DNA of 64,000 nt. Origin: Amycolatopsis deserti (GTDB lineage: Bacteria > Actinomycetota > Actinomycetes > Mycobacteriales > Pseudonocardiaceae). The translations under genes were made by a program, and so were the position numbers. The notes under the pieces are model-generated. The model was not told the origin of the DNA and made no database searches. It worked only from the letters and a program-made list of their open reading frames with translations. The DNA lies in contig NZ_BNAU01000002.1 of assembly GCF_014653945.1 (NCBI RefSeq), forward strand, positions 987,914 through 1,051,913, read 5' to 3'. Of the stretch, positions 24,262 to 32,946 are shown in pieces (positions within the stretch are counted from its first letter, which is position 1; each line of letters opens with the position of its first letter).

Positions 24262-25320
24262 TCAGTTCGTGCGGTTACGGCGGAGCAGGCGGCCGATCCG
24301 GCGCACCCCGGACTGGATGCCGCCGGGGAAGGCCAGGATGACCAGGATCAGCACCAGTCCATAGAGGACCAACGGGATGTTGGCGTAGATCGCGCGCGGC
24401 AGGTCGGCCTGCTGCGCGAGATCGGTCGACCAGTTCGGCAGCAGCGTCACGATCACCGCGCCGTACACCGCGCCGGCGAGGCTGCCGAGCCCGCCGAGCA
24501 CCGCCGCGGTGAGCAGCGACAGCGACAACGCCAGCGTGAACGCTCCCGGCGCGGCCAGGTTGTTGACGATCGCGAACAGGCCACCGGCCAGCCCGGCGCA
24601 GCCGGCGCTGACGCAGAACGCGAGGATCTGGGTGCGCGCGACGTGCACCCCGGACAGGGCCGCGGCGTCCTCGTCCTCGCGCACCAGCCGCATGTCCCGG
24701 CCGAGCCGGCTGCGGCTGAGGTTGGCCAGCAGGAACAGCACGACCACCAGGCAGATGCCGCAGATCCAGGCCTGCCACCGCTCCAGCGGGAACGTCTCGC
24801 CGAGCGAGGCCGGGGGCACCGGCGGGCTGACGATCAGCCCGTTCGCGCCGCCGAGGACGTCGCGCAGGCCGTGGTAGTCGGCCAGCGACGGCAGTCCGAC
24901 CGCGAGAGCGAGCGTCGCGCCCGCCAGGTACGGCCCGCGCAGCCGCGCCGCGGCCACCCCGACCAGCGCGCCGACCAGCGCGGTGCCCGCGGTCGCGCAG
25001 ATCAGCACCGGCGCGAGGCTCCACTCCGCGTTCTCCAGCAGCAGCGCGGAGGTGTAGGCGCCGACGGCGACGAACGCGCCGTGCCCGAGCGAGATCTGTC
25101 CACTGAGGCCGGACAGCACCGTGAGCCCGGCGACCGCGATGGCCATGTAGGCGATCTGGGCCAGCTGCAGGTTCGCGAACGGGTCCAGCGCGATCGACAG
25201 CAGCCAGAACCCGAGCAGTCCGAGGACCGCCCAGAACCCGTGGCGCAGCAAAGTGGACCGTCGCCACAGCGGCGCCCTGGACGCTTCCCGCTGGGGCGCC
25301 TGCGTTTCCGTCATCGTCAT
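24262..25320 (-). CDS. livM: Branched-chain amino acid type ABC permease, LivM
   Basis: 352 residues, nine to ten membrane helices, with the LivM signature GLSGQISLGHGAFVAVGAYT and the coupling-loop region GGLGSLAGAVYGA that contacts the ATPases. The 5' end overlaps the LivH gene stop (ATGA at 25317-25320). Ends ten bases before the binding-protein gene. Together the five genes encode a complete importer of the hydrophobic amino acid (HAAT) family. Confidence 0.92.
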   Translation of the reverse strand: MTMTETQAPQREASRAPLWRRSTLLRHGFWAVLGLLGFWLLSIALDPFANLQLAQIAYMAIAVAGLTVLSGLSGQISLGHGAFVAVGAYTSALLLENAEWSLAPVLICATAGTALVGALVGVAAARLRGPYLAGATLALAVGLPSLADYHGLRDVLGGANGLIVSPPVPPASLGETFPLERWQAWICGICLVVVLFLLANLSRSRLGRDMRLVREDEDAAALSGVHVARTQILAFCVSAGCAGLAGGLFAIVNNLAAPGAFTLALSLSLLTAAVLGGLGSLAGAVYGAVIVTLLPNWSTDLAQQADLPRAIYANIPLVLYGLVLILVILAFPGGIQSGVRRIGRLLRRNRTN

Positions 25321-26195
25321 ACCCGCCGCCTCGCTCCCGCGCCGAACAACCCGTGCGGCCGCACCATCAGCACCACGATGAGCACGACCAGCGCGCCCAG
25401 CGTCACGATGTCCGGGCCCAGGTAGCCCGAGACGAAACTGAGCACCAGGCCCAGCGCGACCCCGCCGACGACCGCGCCCGGCGGGCTGTCCAGTCCGCCG
25501 ATCACGGCGGCGGTGAACCCGAACACCAGCACCGCGTCGAACGCCGTCGGGCTGACGAACGTGCTCGGCGCGATCAGCACCCCGGCGATCGCGCCGACCA
25601 CCGCGGCCAGCGCCCAGCCGACGGTCAGCATCCGGCCGACCCGTACCCCCAGCAGGCGGGCCACCTCCGGCGCGAACGCCGTGGCCCGCATCCGCAGGCC
25701 GACCGAGGTCCGGCGGAACACCACCGCCAGCACCACCATCACGGCCAGCACCACACCGACGATCCACAAGTCGTTGGGCGAGAACAGGATCTGGTGCCCG
25801 CCGGCTTGGAACCCGGCGATGCCGAACGCGGGCGGGTAGGACTGCGGGGTGCCGCCGAACACCATCCCGGCGATGCCCTGCAGCCCGACCAGCAGGCCGA
25901 ACGTGACCACCACGGCGTCCAGCGGCGGCCGCTTGGCGACCGGCCGGATCAGCACCCGCTCCACGACGGCGCCGAGCACCAGCCCGGCGGCGATCGCTAC
26001 GGCCAGCGCCAGCCAGTAGGACCCGCCGTGGCTGACCACGGTGTAGCCGAGGAACGTCGTGATCATCATCATCCCGCCCTGCGCGAAGTTCACGATGCGG
26101 GTGGAGCGCCAGATCAGCACCAGGGCCAGCGCGACCGCGGCGTACACCGCGCCGCTGGTCAGCCCGGCGAGCGTCAAGTCGAGGAACCGTCCCAT
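25317..26195 (-). CDS. livH: Branched-chain amino acid type ABC permease, LivH
   Basis: 292 residues and about eight membrane helices with LivH features: GLTSGAVYAAVALALVLIW at the start, RIVNFAQGGMMM and the coupling loop AAVIGGLDSPPGAVVGG. It pairs with LivM to form the membrane pore. The ATG at 26195 is the last base of the LivF frame boundary, i.e. the stop of LivF and this start share bases, so coupling is tight. Confidence 0.92.
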   Translation of the reverse strand: MGRFLDLTLAGLTSGAVYAAVALALVLIWRSTRIVNFAQGGMMMITTFLGYTVVSHGGSYWLALAVAIAAGLVLGAVVERVLIRPVAKRPPLDAVVVTFGLLVGLQGIAGMVFGGTPQSYPPAFGIAGFQAGGHQILFSPNDLWIVGVVLAVMVVLAVVFRRTSVGLRMRATAFAPEVARLLGVRVGRMLTVGWALAAVVGAIAGVLIAPSTFVSPTAFDAVLVFGFTAAVIGGLDSPPGAVVGGVALGLVLSFVSGYLGPDIVTLGALVVLIVVLMVRPHGLFGAGARRRV

Positions 26196-26902
26196 CACAT
26201 CTCCAGGTAGGCCCGGCGGACCCGGTCGTCGGCGGCCAGCCGGGCGGCTTCGTCGTCGGCGACCTTGCGGCCGACGTTGAGCACGATGGCGCGGTCGGCC
26301 ACCGACAGCGCCGTGCCCGCGTTCTGCTCGACCAGCAGCAGGGTCAGTCCGGTTTCGGCGCGCAGGCTGCGCAGCGTGGCGACGATCTGCGCGGCGGTGC
26401 GCGGCGCGAGCCCCAGCGACGGCTCGTCGAGCAGCAACAGCTCGGGACGGCTCATCAGCGCGCGGCCGATCGCGAGCATCTGCCGCTCGCCACCGGACAG
26501 CGTCTCCGCGCGCTGGTGCCGCCGCTGCTCGAGCGGTGGGAACAGCTCGAACATCCGGGCCACGCCGGTGCGCAGCCACGCCCGGTCCCGCCGCCACAGC
26601 CCGCCCAGGCGCAGGTTCTCCTCGACGGTCAGCTCGACGATCACGCCGCGCCCCTCGGGCACGTGCGCCACACCCAGCCGGACCAGGTCCTCCGGGCCGT
26701 GCCGCGTGATGTCCCGGTCGTTCAGGCGCACCGACCCGGACTTCGGCCGCAGCAGCCCGGACAGCGTGCGCAGCAGCGTCGTCTTGCCGGCGCCGTTCGC
26801 GCCGAGCACCGCGGTGATCGAGCCGCGCTCGACGGCCATGTCGACCTCGTGCAGTGCGCGCACGGGCCCGTACTCGGCGACCAGGCCGCTCACCTCAAGC
26901 AT
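26195..26902 (-). CDS. livF: Branched-chain amino acid type ABC ATPase, LivF
   Basis: 235-residue ABC ATPase: Walker A GANGAGKTT, signature LSGGERQML, Walker B LLLLDEPSLGLAP and the EGRGV segment (VPEGRGVIVELTVEENL) that marks LivF proteins. It overlaps the LivG gene by eight bases and the LivH gene at its 3' end. Confidence 0.93.
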   Translation of the reverse strand: MLEVSGLVAEYGPVRALHEVDMAVERGSITAVLGANGAGKTTLLRTLSGLLRPKSGSVRLNDRDITRHGPEDLVRLGVAHVPEGRGVIVELTVEENLRLGGLWRRDRAWLRTGVARMFELFPPLEQRRHQRAETLSGGERQMLAIGRALMSRPELLLLDEPSLGLAPRTAAQIVATLRSLRAETGLTLLLVEQNAGTALSVADRAIVLNVGRKVADDEAARLAADDRVRRAYLEM

Positions 26903-27674
26903 CGGCCGCCACCGCCTCGCCGAGGTAGGCGCGCTGCACGGCCGGGTCCTCCCGCACCTGTGCGGGCGTGCCGGTGGCGATCACCTCGCCGAAGTCGAGC
27001 ACGACGAGCCGGTCGCAGAGGTTCATCACGAACTCCATGTGGTGCTCGACGAGCATGACCGTGGTGCGCTGCCGCAGCCCGCGCACGATGTCGGCCAGCT
27101 CGGCGGTCTCGGCGGCGGACAACCCGGCCGCCGGCTCGTCGAGCAGCAGCAGGCGCGGTTCGCTGATCAGCGCGCGGGCCAGCGCGACGCGCTTGCGGAT
27201 GCCGTAGGGCAGGCTCGCGCACGGGCGGTGCGCGGCGTCGGCGATGCCGAACTGCTCGAGCATCCCCATCGCCTGGTCCCGCAGCCGCAACTCGTGCCGC
27301 TCGGCCCACGGCGAGGCCAGGAGCGCGCCGACCGGGCCGGTGCGCGAGCGGTGCGTGGCACCGGCGGCGACGTTGTCCAGCGCGCTGAGGTTGGGGAACA
27401 ACCCGAGCCCCTGCAGGGTGCGGGCGATCCCCTGCCGGGTGAGCCGGTGCGGGCGCGGAACGAGCCGGTGCCCGTCGAAGGACAGGGCGCCGGAGTCCGG
27501 GCGGACGAACCCGCAGATCGTGTTGAACAGGGTCGTCTTGCCCGCGCCGTTGGGACCGATGACGCCGAGCACCTCGCCTTCGGTCACCTCGAGCGAGACC
27601 GCTTGGAGGACCTTCAATCCGCCGAAGGACACGTTCAGCTCGTCCACTCGTAGCAACGGGGCTTGCTGTGCCAT
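26895..27674 (-). CDS. livG: Branched-chain amino acid type ABC ATPase, LivG
   Basis: 259-residue ABC ATPase: Walker A GPNGAGKTTLFN, the LivG-type GIARTLQGLGLFPNLSALDN, signature LPYGIRKRVALA (Pro-Tyr-Gly in place of SGG, normal for LivG) and Walker B LLLLDEPAAGL. It is the first gene of the operon; its promoter must lie in 27675-27890, which it shares with the divergent DUF6351 gene. Confidence 0.93.
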   Translation of the reverse strand: MAQQAPLLRVDELNVSFGGLKVLQAVSLEVTEGEVLGVIGPNGAGKTTLFNTICGFVRPDSGALSFDGHRLVPRPHRLTRQGIARTLQGLGLFPNLSALDNVAAGATHRSRTGPVGALLASPWAERHELRLRDQAMGMLEQFGIADAAHRPCASLPYGIRKRVALARALISEPRLLLLDEPAAGLSAAETAELADIVRGLRQRTTVMLVEHHMEFVMNLCDRLVVLDFGEVIATGTPAQVREDPAVQRAYLGEAVAADA

Positions 27675-27710
27675 TTCTCGCGACCACCGCCTCTTCGCAG
27701 GTGCCTGAAA

Positions 27711-27812
27711 ACAGAATCAGGTTCGGTTTGGAGGGACCGTACACACATCGCGCTGTCTTGCACAGCCCTTCGGACAATCCGATCAAGCGTGATCGAACAG
27801 AATCCAGTTCCG
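27711..27812. promoter_or_regulatory. Paired 16-base boxes in the livG/DUF6351 divergent promoter region
   Basis: ACAGAATCAGGTTCGG (27711-27726) and ACAGAATCCAGTTCCG (27797-27812) are similar direct elements 86 bases apart, one nearer each divergent gene. The region is markedly AT-richer than its surroundings. They could be operator sites, but no regulator is tied to them. Confidence 0.35.
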
Positions 27813-27893
27813 CACTTTTGCCCTGGCCGGACACCGTGCTATACCCGACCGGGGCGCCACGACGAGGTGGCGCACGAGGCTGGGGGTGCTCCC

Positions 27894-29936
27894 GTGTTGC
27901 GTGCACTGGTGCTGGCCGCCGCGCTGACCGCGCCGCTGCTCACCGTTCCGGCGGCGGTCGCCGCGCCGCCGGGGCTGACCGTGGAATCCGTGTCCAACCC
28001 GCACCCCGACCTGGTCAGCGGCGGGCAGGTGCTGGTCCGGGTGCCAGCCGCGCGGGACGTGCGGGTGACGGCCAACGGGCGCGATGTCACCGGCGCGTTC
28101 AAGCAGACCGGGGACACGCTGCTGGGCCTGGTCGACGGCCTGCGCGACGGGGCCAACGAGATCGTCGCGAGCGCGCCGGGACGGGGCCGCGCGAGCCTGC
28201 GGGTCACCAACCACCCGATCACCGGGCCGGTGTTCTCCGGGCGGCAGCAGGAGCCGTTCTACTGCGAGACGCAGGCCTACGGGCTGCCGGCCGCGGCCCC
28301 GCCGTCGTGCACCGCGCCGACGCAGGTCAGCTACCAGTACCGGACGACCGGCGGCCAGTTCCGGCCGCTGGCCGACCCCGCGTCCCGGCCGGCGGATCTC
28401 GCGTCGGTCAACGGGATGCCCTACATCGTGCGGGTGGAACGCGGCACGATCGACCGCGCAGTCTACGAGATCGCCGCGCTGACCGACGGAACCGCGCCGT
28501 CACCGTTCACTGTGGAGCGTGGCTGGAACGAGCGGCTCGTCTACACCTTCGGCGGTGGCTGCAACTCCGGGTTCCACCAGGGCGCCTCGACCGGCGGCGT
28601 GCTCAACGACCTGTTCCTGTCGCAGGGTTACGCGGTGGCCTCCTCCAGTCTGAACGTGCTGGACAACAACTGCAGCCCGATCATCTCCGCGGAGGCGGCG
28701 ATGATGGTCAAGGAGCACTTCACCGAGACGTACGGGCCGGTGCGGCACACGATCGGCTCGGGCGGGTCCGGCGGCGCGATCCAGCAGTACGACATCGCGG
28801 AGAACTACCCGGGGATCCTGGACGGCATCATCCCCGGCATCTCCTACCCCGACCCGCTGAGCACGGCCGGGCCGGTTACGGACTGCCGCCTGCTCAACCG
28901 GTACTTCGCCGGGGCGGGCAGCTCGTTCACGCCCGAGCAGCGCGTCGCGGTGGCCGGGTTCCACACCAACAGCACGTGCGTGTCGTGGGAGCAGACGTTC
29001 GCCAACCGCGCAACGGCGACCGGCAGCTGCAGCCCGCTGATCCCGGTGCCGGAGCGGTGGGATCCGGTGTCCAATCCGGACGGTGTGATCTGCAACTCCA
29101 ACGAGCAGCTGGTGAACCAGCTCGGGCGCGATCCGCGGACCGGGTTCGTGCGGAGCACGCTGGACAACACCGGGGTGCAGTACGGTCTCGCGGCGCTGCG
29201 GTCGGGACAGATCTCGGCGGCGCAGTTCGTGGACCTGAACGCCTCGATCGGCGGGCTGGACTACACGGGCGCGCCGGTGGCGGCGCGGAGCGCGGCCGAC
29301 CCGAAGGCGCTGTCGGCGGCCTACCGGTCGGGGCTGTTCAACTCGGCGTCGCTCGGTTTGCGCACGACGCCGATCATCGACCAGCGCACGGATCTGGACC
29401 TGGCCGGTTTCGGGGCCGACATCCACACGACGGAGTGGTCGTTCGTGATGCGCGAGCGGCTGCGGCGCAGCGGTGCGGCGGAGAACCAGGTGATCATCGC
29501 GAGCCGGCCGGCCGACGCGGCGGTCGCGGCTCGCTACGAGCTGGACGCGATGGACCGCTGGCTGACGGCGATCGGCAACGACCGGTCGGCGCGCGGCGCG
29601 CAGCAGAAGGTGGTGGCGAACCGGCCCGCGGATCTGGGCGACGGGTGTTACGTGTCGGCGACCGAGCGGCTGCTTGAGCCGCTGACCTACCCGTCCAGCG
29701 GGCGGTGCGGGGAGCTGTTCCCGGTGGCGGCGAACCCGCGTCTGGTGGCTGGTTCGGGCCTGGCGATGGACGCGTTGAAGTGCCGGTTGAAGCCGATCGA
29801 CTTCCGGGACTACCCGGTCGGTTTCACGCGGGAGGAGCAGCGGCGGTTGCGTGCCGCGTTCCCGGACGGGGTGTGCGACTGGAGCAAGCCCGGGGTGGGA
29901 GCGCGGAAACCGGCCGGGGTCTGGCAGAGGTACTAG
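27894..29936 (+). CDS. Secreted DUF6351 family protein, alpha/beta hydrolase-like
   Basis: 680 residues with a Sec signal (LRALVLAAALTAPLLTVPAA). An N-terminal beta domain is followed by a large hydrolase-like domain with nucleophile elbow GSGGSGGAIQQY (Ser near 289), a pattern shared with tannase/feruloyl-esterase relatives, and a late helix-rich part. Cysteines are numerous, fitting an exported enzyme. DUF6351 members lack a firmly assigned function. Start GTG 27894 gives a good signal peptide; an in-frame GTG 27 bases earlier is possible. The FAD oxidase gene follows with no gap. Confidence 0.75.
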   Translation: MLRALVLAAALTAPLLTVPAAVAAPPGLTVESVSNPHPDLVSGGQVLVRVPAARDVRVTANGRDVTGAFKQTGDTLLGLVDGLRDGANEIVASAPGRGRASLRVTNHPITGPVFSGRQQEPFYCETQAYGLPAAAPPSCTAPTQVSYQYRTTGGQFRPLADPASRPADLASVNGMPYIVRVERGTIDRAVYEIAALTDGTAPSPFTVERGWNERLVYTFGGGCNSGFHQGASTGGVLNDLFLSQGYAVASSSLNVLDNNCSPIISAEAAMMVKEHFTETYGPVRHTIGSGGSGGAIQQYDIAENYPGILDGIIPGISYPDPLSTAGPVTDCRLLNRYFAGAGSSFTPEQRVAVAGFHTNSTCVSWEQTFANRATATGSCSPLIPVPERWDPVSNPDGVICNSNEQLVNQLGRDPRTGFVRSTLDNTGVQYGLAALRSGQISAAQFVDLNASIGGLDYTGAPVAARSAADPKALSAAYRSGLFNSASLGLRTTPIIDQRTDLDLAGFGADIHTTEWSFVMRERLRRSGAAENQVIIASRPADAAVAARYELDAMDRWLTAIGNDRSARGAQQKVVANRPADLGDGCYVSATERLLEPLTYPSSGRCGELFPVAANPRLVAGSGLAMDALKCRLKPIDFRDYPVGFTREEQRRLRAAFPDGVCDWSKPGVGARKPAGVWQRY

Positions 29937-31139
29937 GTGGACGCCTCCGTCGATTTCGGACACTTGGTCCGGCGGCGGCCGTCCGCCGTGGTGCGCCCGC
30001 GCTCGACTGGGGAGGTCGCCGACGTCGTCCGGAACGCGGCGGCCAACGGTGTGCCGGTCGCCGCGCGGGGGCGTGGCCACTCGGCCTACGGGCAGGCGCT
30101 GACGGACGGTGTCGTGGTCGACACGTCCACACTGGCGGCGGTGCACGACGTCGGTGACGACCGGATCGTGGTGGACGCCGGCGCGGGGTGGGACGCGGTG
30201 CTCGCGGCGGCGTGGGAGCGCGGGCGCACGCCGCCGGTGCTGACCGACTACCTGGGGTTGTCGGTGGGTGGCACGTTGTCGGTGGGCGGGATCGGCGGGA
30301 CCAGCTTCCGGCACGGGTTGCAGACCGACACGGTGCTCGCGCTGGAAGTCGTCACGGGTGACGGCGTGGTGCGGACGTGCGGGCCCGGGGACGAGTTGTT
30401 CGCGGCGGTGCTGGGCGGCCTGGGGCAGTGCGGGATCATCACGCGGGCCACACTGCGGCTGGTCCGCGCGCCGACGCACGTGCGTCGTTTCGAGCTGGAC
30501 TACGACACGGTGGCCGCGGCGGCGCTCGATCAGGTCCGGTTCATCTCCGAGGGCCGGTTCGATTTCGTGCAGGGACAGGTTCGTCTTGGCGAGTCCGGGC
30601 GGCGGGTGTTCCTGGAGACGTACTCCGAAGGGGGCGGGGACCTGCCGTTCCTGGAGTTCCAGCACCGGTTGGACGCCGCGGAGGCGCTGCTGACCGAGAG
30701 TGGCGCGTGGTTCCACCCGCACCCGTGGTGGAACTGCTTGCTGCCCGCGTCGACCGCGGTGGATTTTCTGACCGCGTTGGTGGAGCGCTTGACGCCCGAG
30801 GACCTCGGGGAGGCCGGGTGCGTGCTGTTCTACCCGGTGTTCAGCGCGCAGGTGCGGGCCCCGCTGGTGCGCCTTCCGGCCGAGCGGATCGCCTTCCTGG
30901 TCGCGATCCTGCGCTTCCCACCGGACGACGCCGCCCTGGCGGCCCGGCATGTTGCGGCGAACCGGCACCTCTACGAGGAGGCCCGCGAACGGGGCGGAGT
31001 GGCGTACCCGATCGGCGCGATCCCCTTCACGGCACCGGATTGGCACCACCACTTCGGCGACCAGTGGCCGTCCCTGCGGGAGTGGAAATCACGCTACGAC
31101 CCGGCGGGCGTGCTGACGCCGGGACCCGGGATCTTCTGA
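29937..31139 (+). CDS. FAD-linked oxidase of the cytokinin dehydrogenase/BBE type
   Basis: 400 residues of the VAO/PCMH flavoprotein fold: ARGRGHSAYGQAL (His near 48 for covalent FAD), PPVLTDYLGLSVGGTLSVGG, then GGIGGTSFRHGLQTD and a cytokinin-dehydrogenase-like C-terminal domain ending with PAGVLTPGPGIF. No signal peptide is seen, so it is likely cytosolic. GTG 29937 directly follows the stop of the DUF6351 gene, so the two are probably co-expressed; how a secreted hydrolase and a cytosolic oxidase would cooperate is open. Substrate unknown. Confidence 0.85.
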   Translation: MDASVDFGHLVRRRPSAVVRPRSTGEVADVVRNAAANGVPVAARGRGHSAYGQALTDGVVVDTSTLAAVHDVGDDRIVVDAGAGWDAVLAAAWERGRTPPVLTDYLGLSVGGTLSVGGIGGTSFRHGLQTDTVLALEVVTGDGVVRTCGPGDELFAAVLGGLGQCGIITRATLRLVRAPTHVRRFELDYDTVAAAALDQVRFISEGRFDFVQGQVRLGESGRRVFLETYSEGGGDLPFLEFQHRLDAAEALLTESGAWFHPHPWWNCLLPASTAVDFLTALVERLTPEDLGEAGCVLFYPVFSAQVRAPLVRLPAERIAFLVAILRFPPDDAALAARHVAANRHLYEEARERGGVAYPIGAIPFTAPDWHHHFGDQWPSLREWKSRYDPAGVLTPGPGIF

Positions 31140-31149
31140 GGCGCCGCCA

Positions 31150-31370
31150 ACCAGCTTGTGCCGGACGCCACTGTCCAGCCGCTCGCGCCAGGCCCAGGCG
31201 CGGCACCCCAGCCACTCGTGCCGGGCCCCTGCCAGTCACAAAGCGCGGCACTTCACCCCCAGCCGCCAGCCACCACAGCCGCCCCACAACGCTTGCCACC
31301 GCCACTCCGCCCAGCGCCACCGCCCACTCGTGCCGGGCCCCTGCGAGTGGCAAGCCACCCCCGGCATCCA
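31150..31370. repeat. Short GC-rich degenerate repeat region between two converging genes
   Basis: The motif CACTCGTGCCGGGCCCCTGC occurs twice (31213 and 31325), each followed by CAGT or GAGT and a CAA. Related fragments (CAGCCGCTCGCGCCAGGC near 31177) echo the 3' end of the converging gene (CAGCCGTTCCGCCAGGC at 31403). No gene is supported in the region. Confidence 0.5.
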
Positions 31371-31378
31371 AGCGCGCG

Positions 31379-31783
31379 TCAGCCGTTCGTGTCCGTCATC
31401 CCCAGCCGTTCCGCCAGGCGCGCGATCCCGCCCCGGATCATGCGGCCGTAGCCGTCGTCCTCCAGGGTGCCGATCTCCGCCCGCGCCGCGGCCAGGTGCT
31501 CGCGCGCCCGCGGCACATCACCCAGCCGCCGATACACGTCGCCCAGGTTCAGGTGCAGCGACGGGAAGAACCCCCGCACCTCCGCGGGATCAGCGGCCGC
31601 CGCCACCTCCAGCGCACGCAGGTCCCACAGCAACTCCTCCTCCGGCGAGTCCTGCCGGTCGGCGAGGAAGTGGGCCGCCGCGCAGCGGTCGACCGCCGAG
31701 CCCTCCTCCCACAACCGCAACAGGATCCGCCGCGCCTCCGCCGGTTCCACCGTCATCGCCCGGGCCAGCTCTTCTCTGGACAT
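31379..31783 (-). CDS. Small helical (TPR-like) protein of unknown function
   Basis: 134 residues, all-helical by pattern. The stretch LHLNLGDVYRRLGDVPRARE then HLAAARAEI fits one tetratricopeptide repeat, and the N-terminal half could form another (VDRCAAAHFLADRQ). Proteins like this act as scaffolds; no partner can be named. It is followed at some distance by the roadblock gene on the same strand, 33 bases between, so the two may be co-expressed. Start ATG 31783 is preceded by CAGAGAAGAGC, a moderate ribosome site. Confidence 0.6.
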   Translation of the reverse strand: MSREELARAMTVEPAEARRILLRLWEEGSAVDRCAAAHFLADRQDSPEEELLWDLRALEVAAAADPAEVRGFFPSLHLNLGDVYRRLGDVPRAREHLAAARAEIGTLEDDGYGRMIRGGIARLAERLGMTDTNG

Positions 31784-31816
31784 CCCCCCAGGATGCGCCT
31801 TCGACCGACTCGAAGG

Positions 31817-32149
31817 TCAAGCCGTCCAGCGCGGCAGTCTGCCCACGATCTCGGCGGGATCGGCGTCCGCGGCCGTGGCCAGGGCGAGCCGCTCGTGGGC
31901 GTTGCACGCAACGACGAGCAGCGCGGCGTGATCGCACTGGACCGCGACGTGCCGGGACGCGCCGCCGTCCAGGAGGTTGCCGGTGCGCTGCGCCAGGCTC
32001 TGCAGGATCGCGGCCATCGAGGCCAGGTACTCCGCGTCGGTGGGGTCGAGCCCGGCGGAGTGGTCCAGGACCAGACCATCGGCGGAGAGCAACACGACGT
32101 GCCGGACCTGCGGCACCTCACGGACGAGTTCGTCGAGAGAGTCGATCAT
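31817..32149 (-). CDS. Roadblock/LC7 domain protein
   Basis: 110 residues matching the Roadblock/LC7 fold of actinomycete conservon proteins: LDELVREVPQVRHVVLLSAD, DGLVLDHSAGLDPTDAEYLA, and HVAVQCDHAALLVVACN. In conservons such proteins work with a histidine-kinase-like partner and a small GTPase to form a G-protein-like switch. None of those genes is present here, so it is an orphan member. ATG 32149. Confidence 0.82.
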   Translation of the reverse strand: MIDSLDELVREVPQVRHVVLLSADGLVLDHSAGLDPTDAEYLASMAAILQSLAQRTGNLLDGGASRHVAVQCDHAALLVVACNAHERLALATAADADPAEIVGRLPRWTA

Positions 32150-32170
32150 GCGCTGATCGTGCTGGGCCCG

Positions 32171-32773
32171 TCACGATGAGCGGTCGCGCGGGCGCGCCAT
32201 GGCGTGCTCTATCGCGGCAGTCGCGGCTCGCGGGTCGTCGGCGTAGAACTTGAGCACCCGCGCCTCGCCGGTGCGGCCCAGGGGGCGGGTGAACGCGACC
32301 GGGTGCCGCAGCTCGAGCACGACGTTCGTCTGCCAGGACAGCGCCACTGTGAAGGTCCCGTCCGCCAAGGCGAGCGCCGGTTTGCCCGAGTGGTCCTCGC
32401 GCCGGGCCCGCACCGCGGCGATGGCGCTCACCGGGACCCGCACGTCGAGGAAGGCGCCGTAGCGGACGTGGACCTCGTCCGGTGAGACGGAGTGCGGGTG
32501 GACGGTCATCGAACTGAGCAGGCCGAGCAGCAGGAGCAGCGAATACAGCTCGACAGCCGCCAGGACGAGGTGCACCACGAGCCCGAAGCCGACCAGCGCG
32601 AACAGCAGACCCTCGGCCACGGTCAGCACCGCGAACACGACCAGCAACGGCCGCTGCGAACGCGAGTAGCCGAACCCCTCCGCGCCGGGCGCAAGCGCTT
32701 TCCGCCCGCGCAGCGCGAGCCCGATGGACGCGAGCATGCGCCGCTCGTTCCGCAGGTAGTGACGTACCCCCAT
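32171..32773 (-). CDS. Membrane protein with PH-like cytosolic domain, unknown function
   Basis: 200 residues. Two membrane helices (PLLVVFAVLTVAEGLLFALV and HLVLAAVELYSLLLLLGLL) are followed by a beta-rich soluble domain (VSPDEVHVRYGAFLDVRVP, ISAIAAVRARR pattern, TFTVALSWQTNVVLEL) of the kind in bacterial PH/DUF1648-adjacent proteins. Function unknown. ATG 32773; it starts 174 bases from the iron-box-controlled operon, divergently. Confidence 0.65.
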   Translation of the reverse strand: MGVRHYLRNERRMLASIGLALRGRKALAPGAEGFGYSRSQRPLLVVFAVLTVAEGLLFALVGFGLVVHLVLAAVELYSLLLLLGLLSSMTVHPHSVSPDEVHVRYGAFLDVRVPVSAIAAVRARREDHSGKPALALADGTFTVALSWQTNVVLELRHPVAFTRPLGRTGEARVLKFYADDPRAATAAIEHAMARPRDRSS

Positions 32774-32912
32774 GGCGACGACCCCCGATCACCGGCGCTG
32801 CTGCCAGACTATCGGCGATCGCGGGTCAGGGTTCCCGCGCGAAGCCGGCGCCTCTCCACGGGTTCCGCCTGTGACCACGGCCATCTGGACTGCGCACCCC
32901 CGCCTTCCTAAT

Positions 32913-32931
32913 TTAGGATCGGCTTACCTAA
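32913..32931. promoter_or_regulatory. IdeR/DmdR-type iron box
   Basis: TTAGGATCGGCTTACCTAA matches the actinomycete iron box (TTAGGTTAGGCTAACCTAA) at 16 of 19 positions, with intact outer half-sites TTAGG and CCTAA. It ends 15 bases before the ATG of the siderophore-binding lipoprotein gene. Repression by an iron-loaded DtxR-family regulator is expected. Confidence 0.85.
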
Positions 32932-32946
32932 TACGAGAGGCTTCCC

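Noticed and set aside
28500-31052. 850-codon open frame on the minus strand
   Set aside because: Antisense shadow of the DUF6351 and FAD oxidase genes with no family signature.
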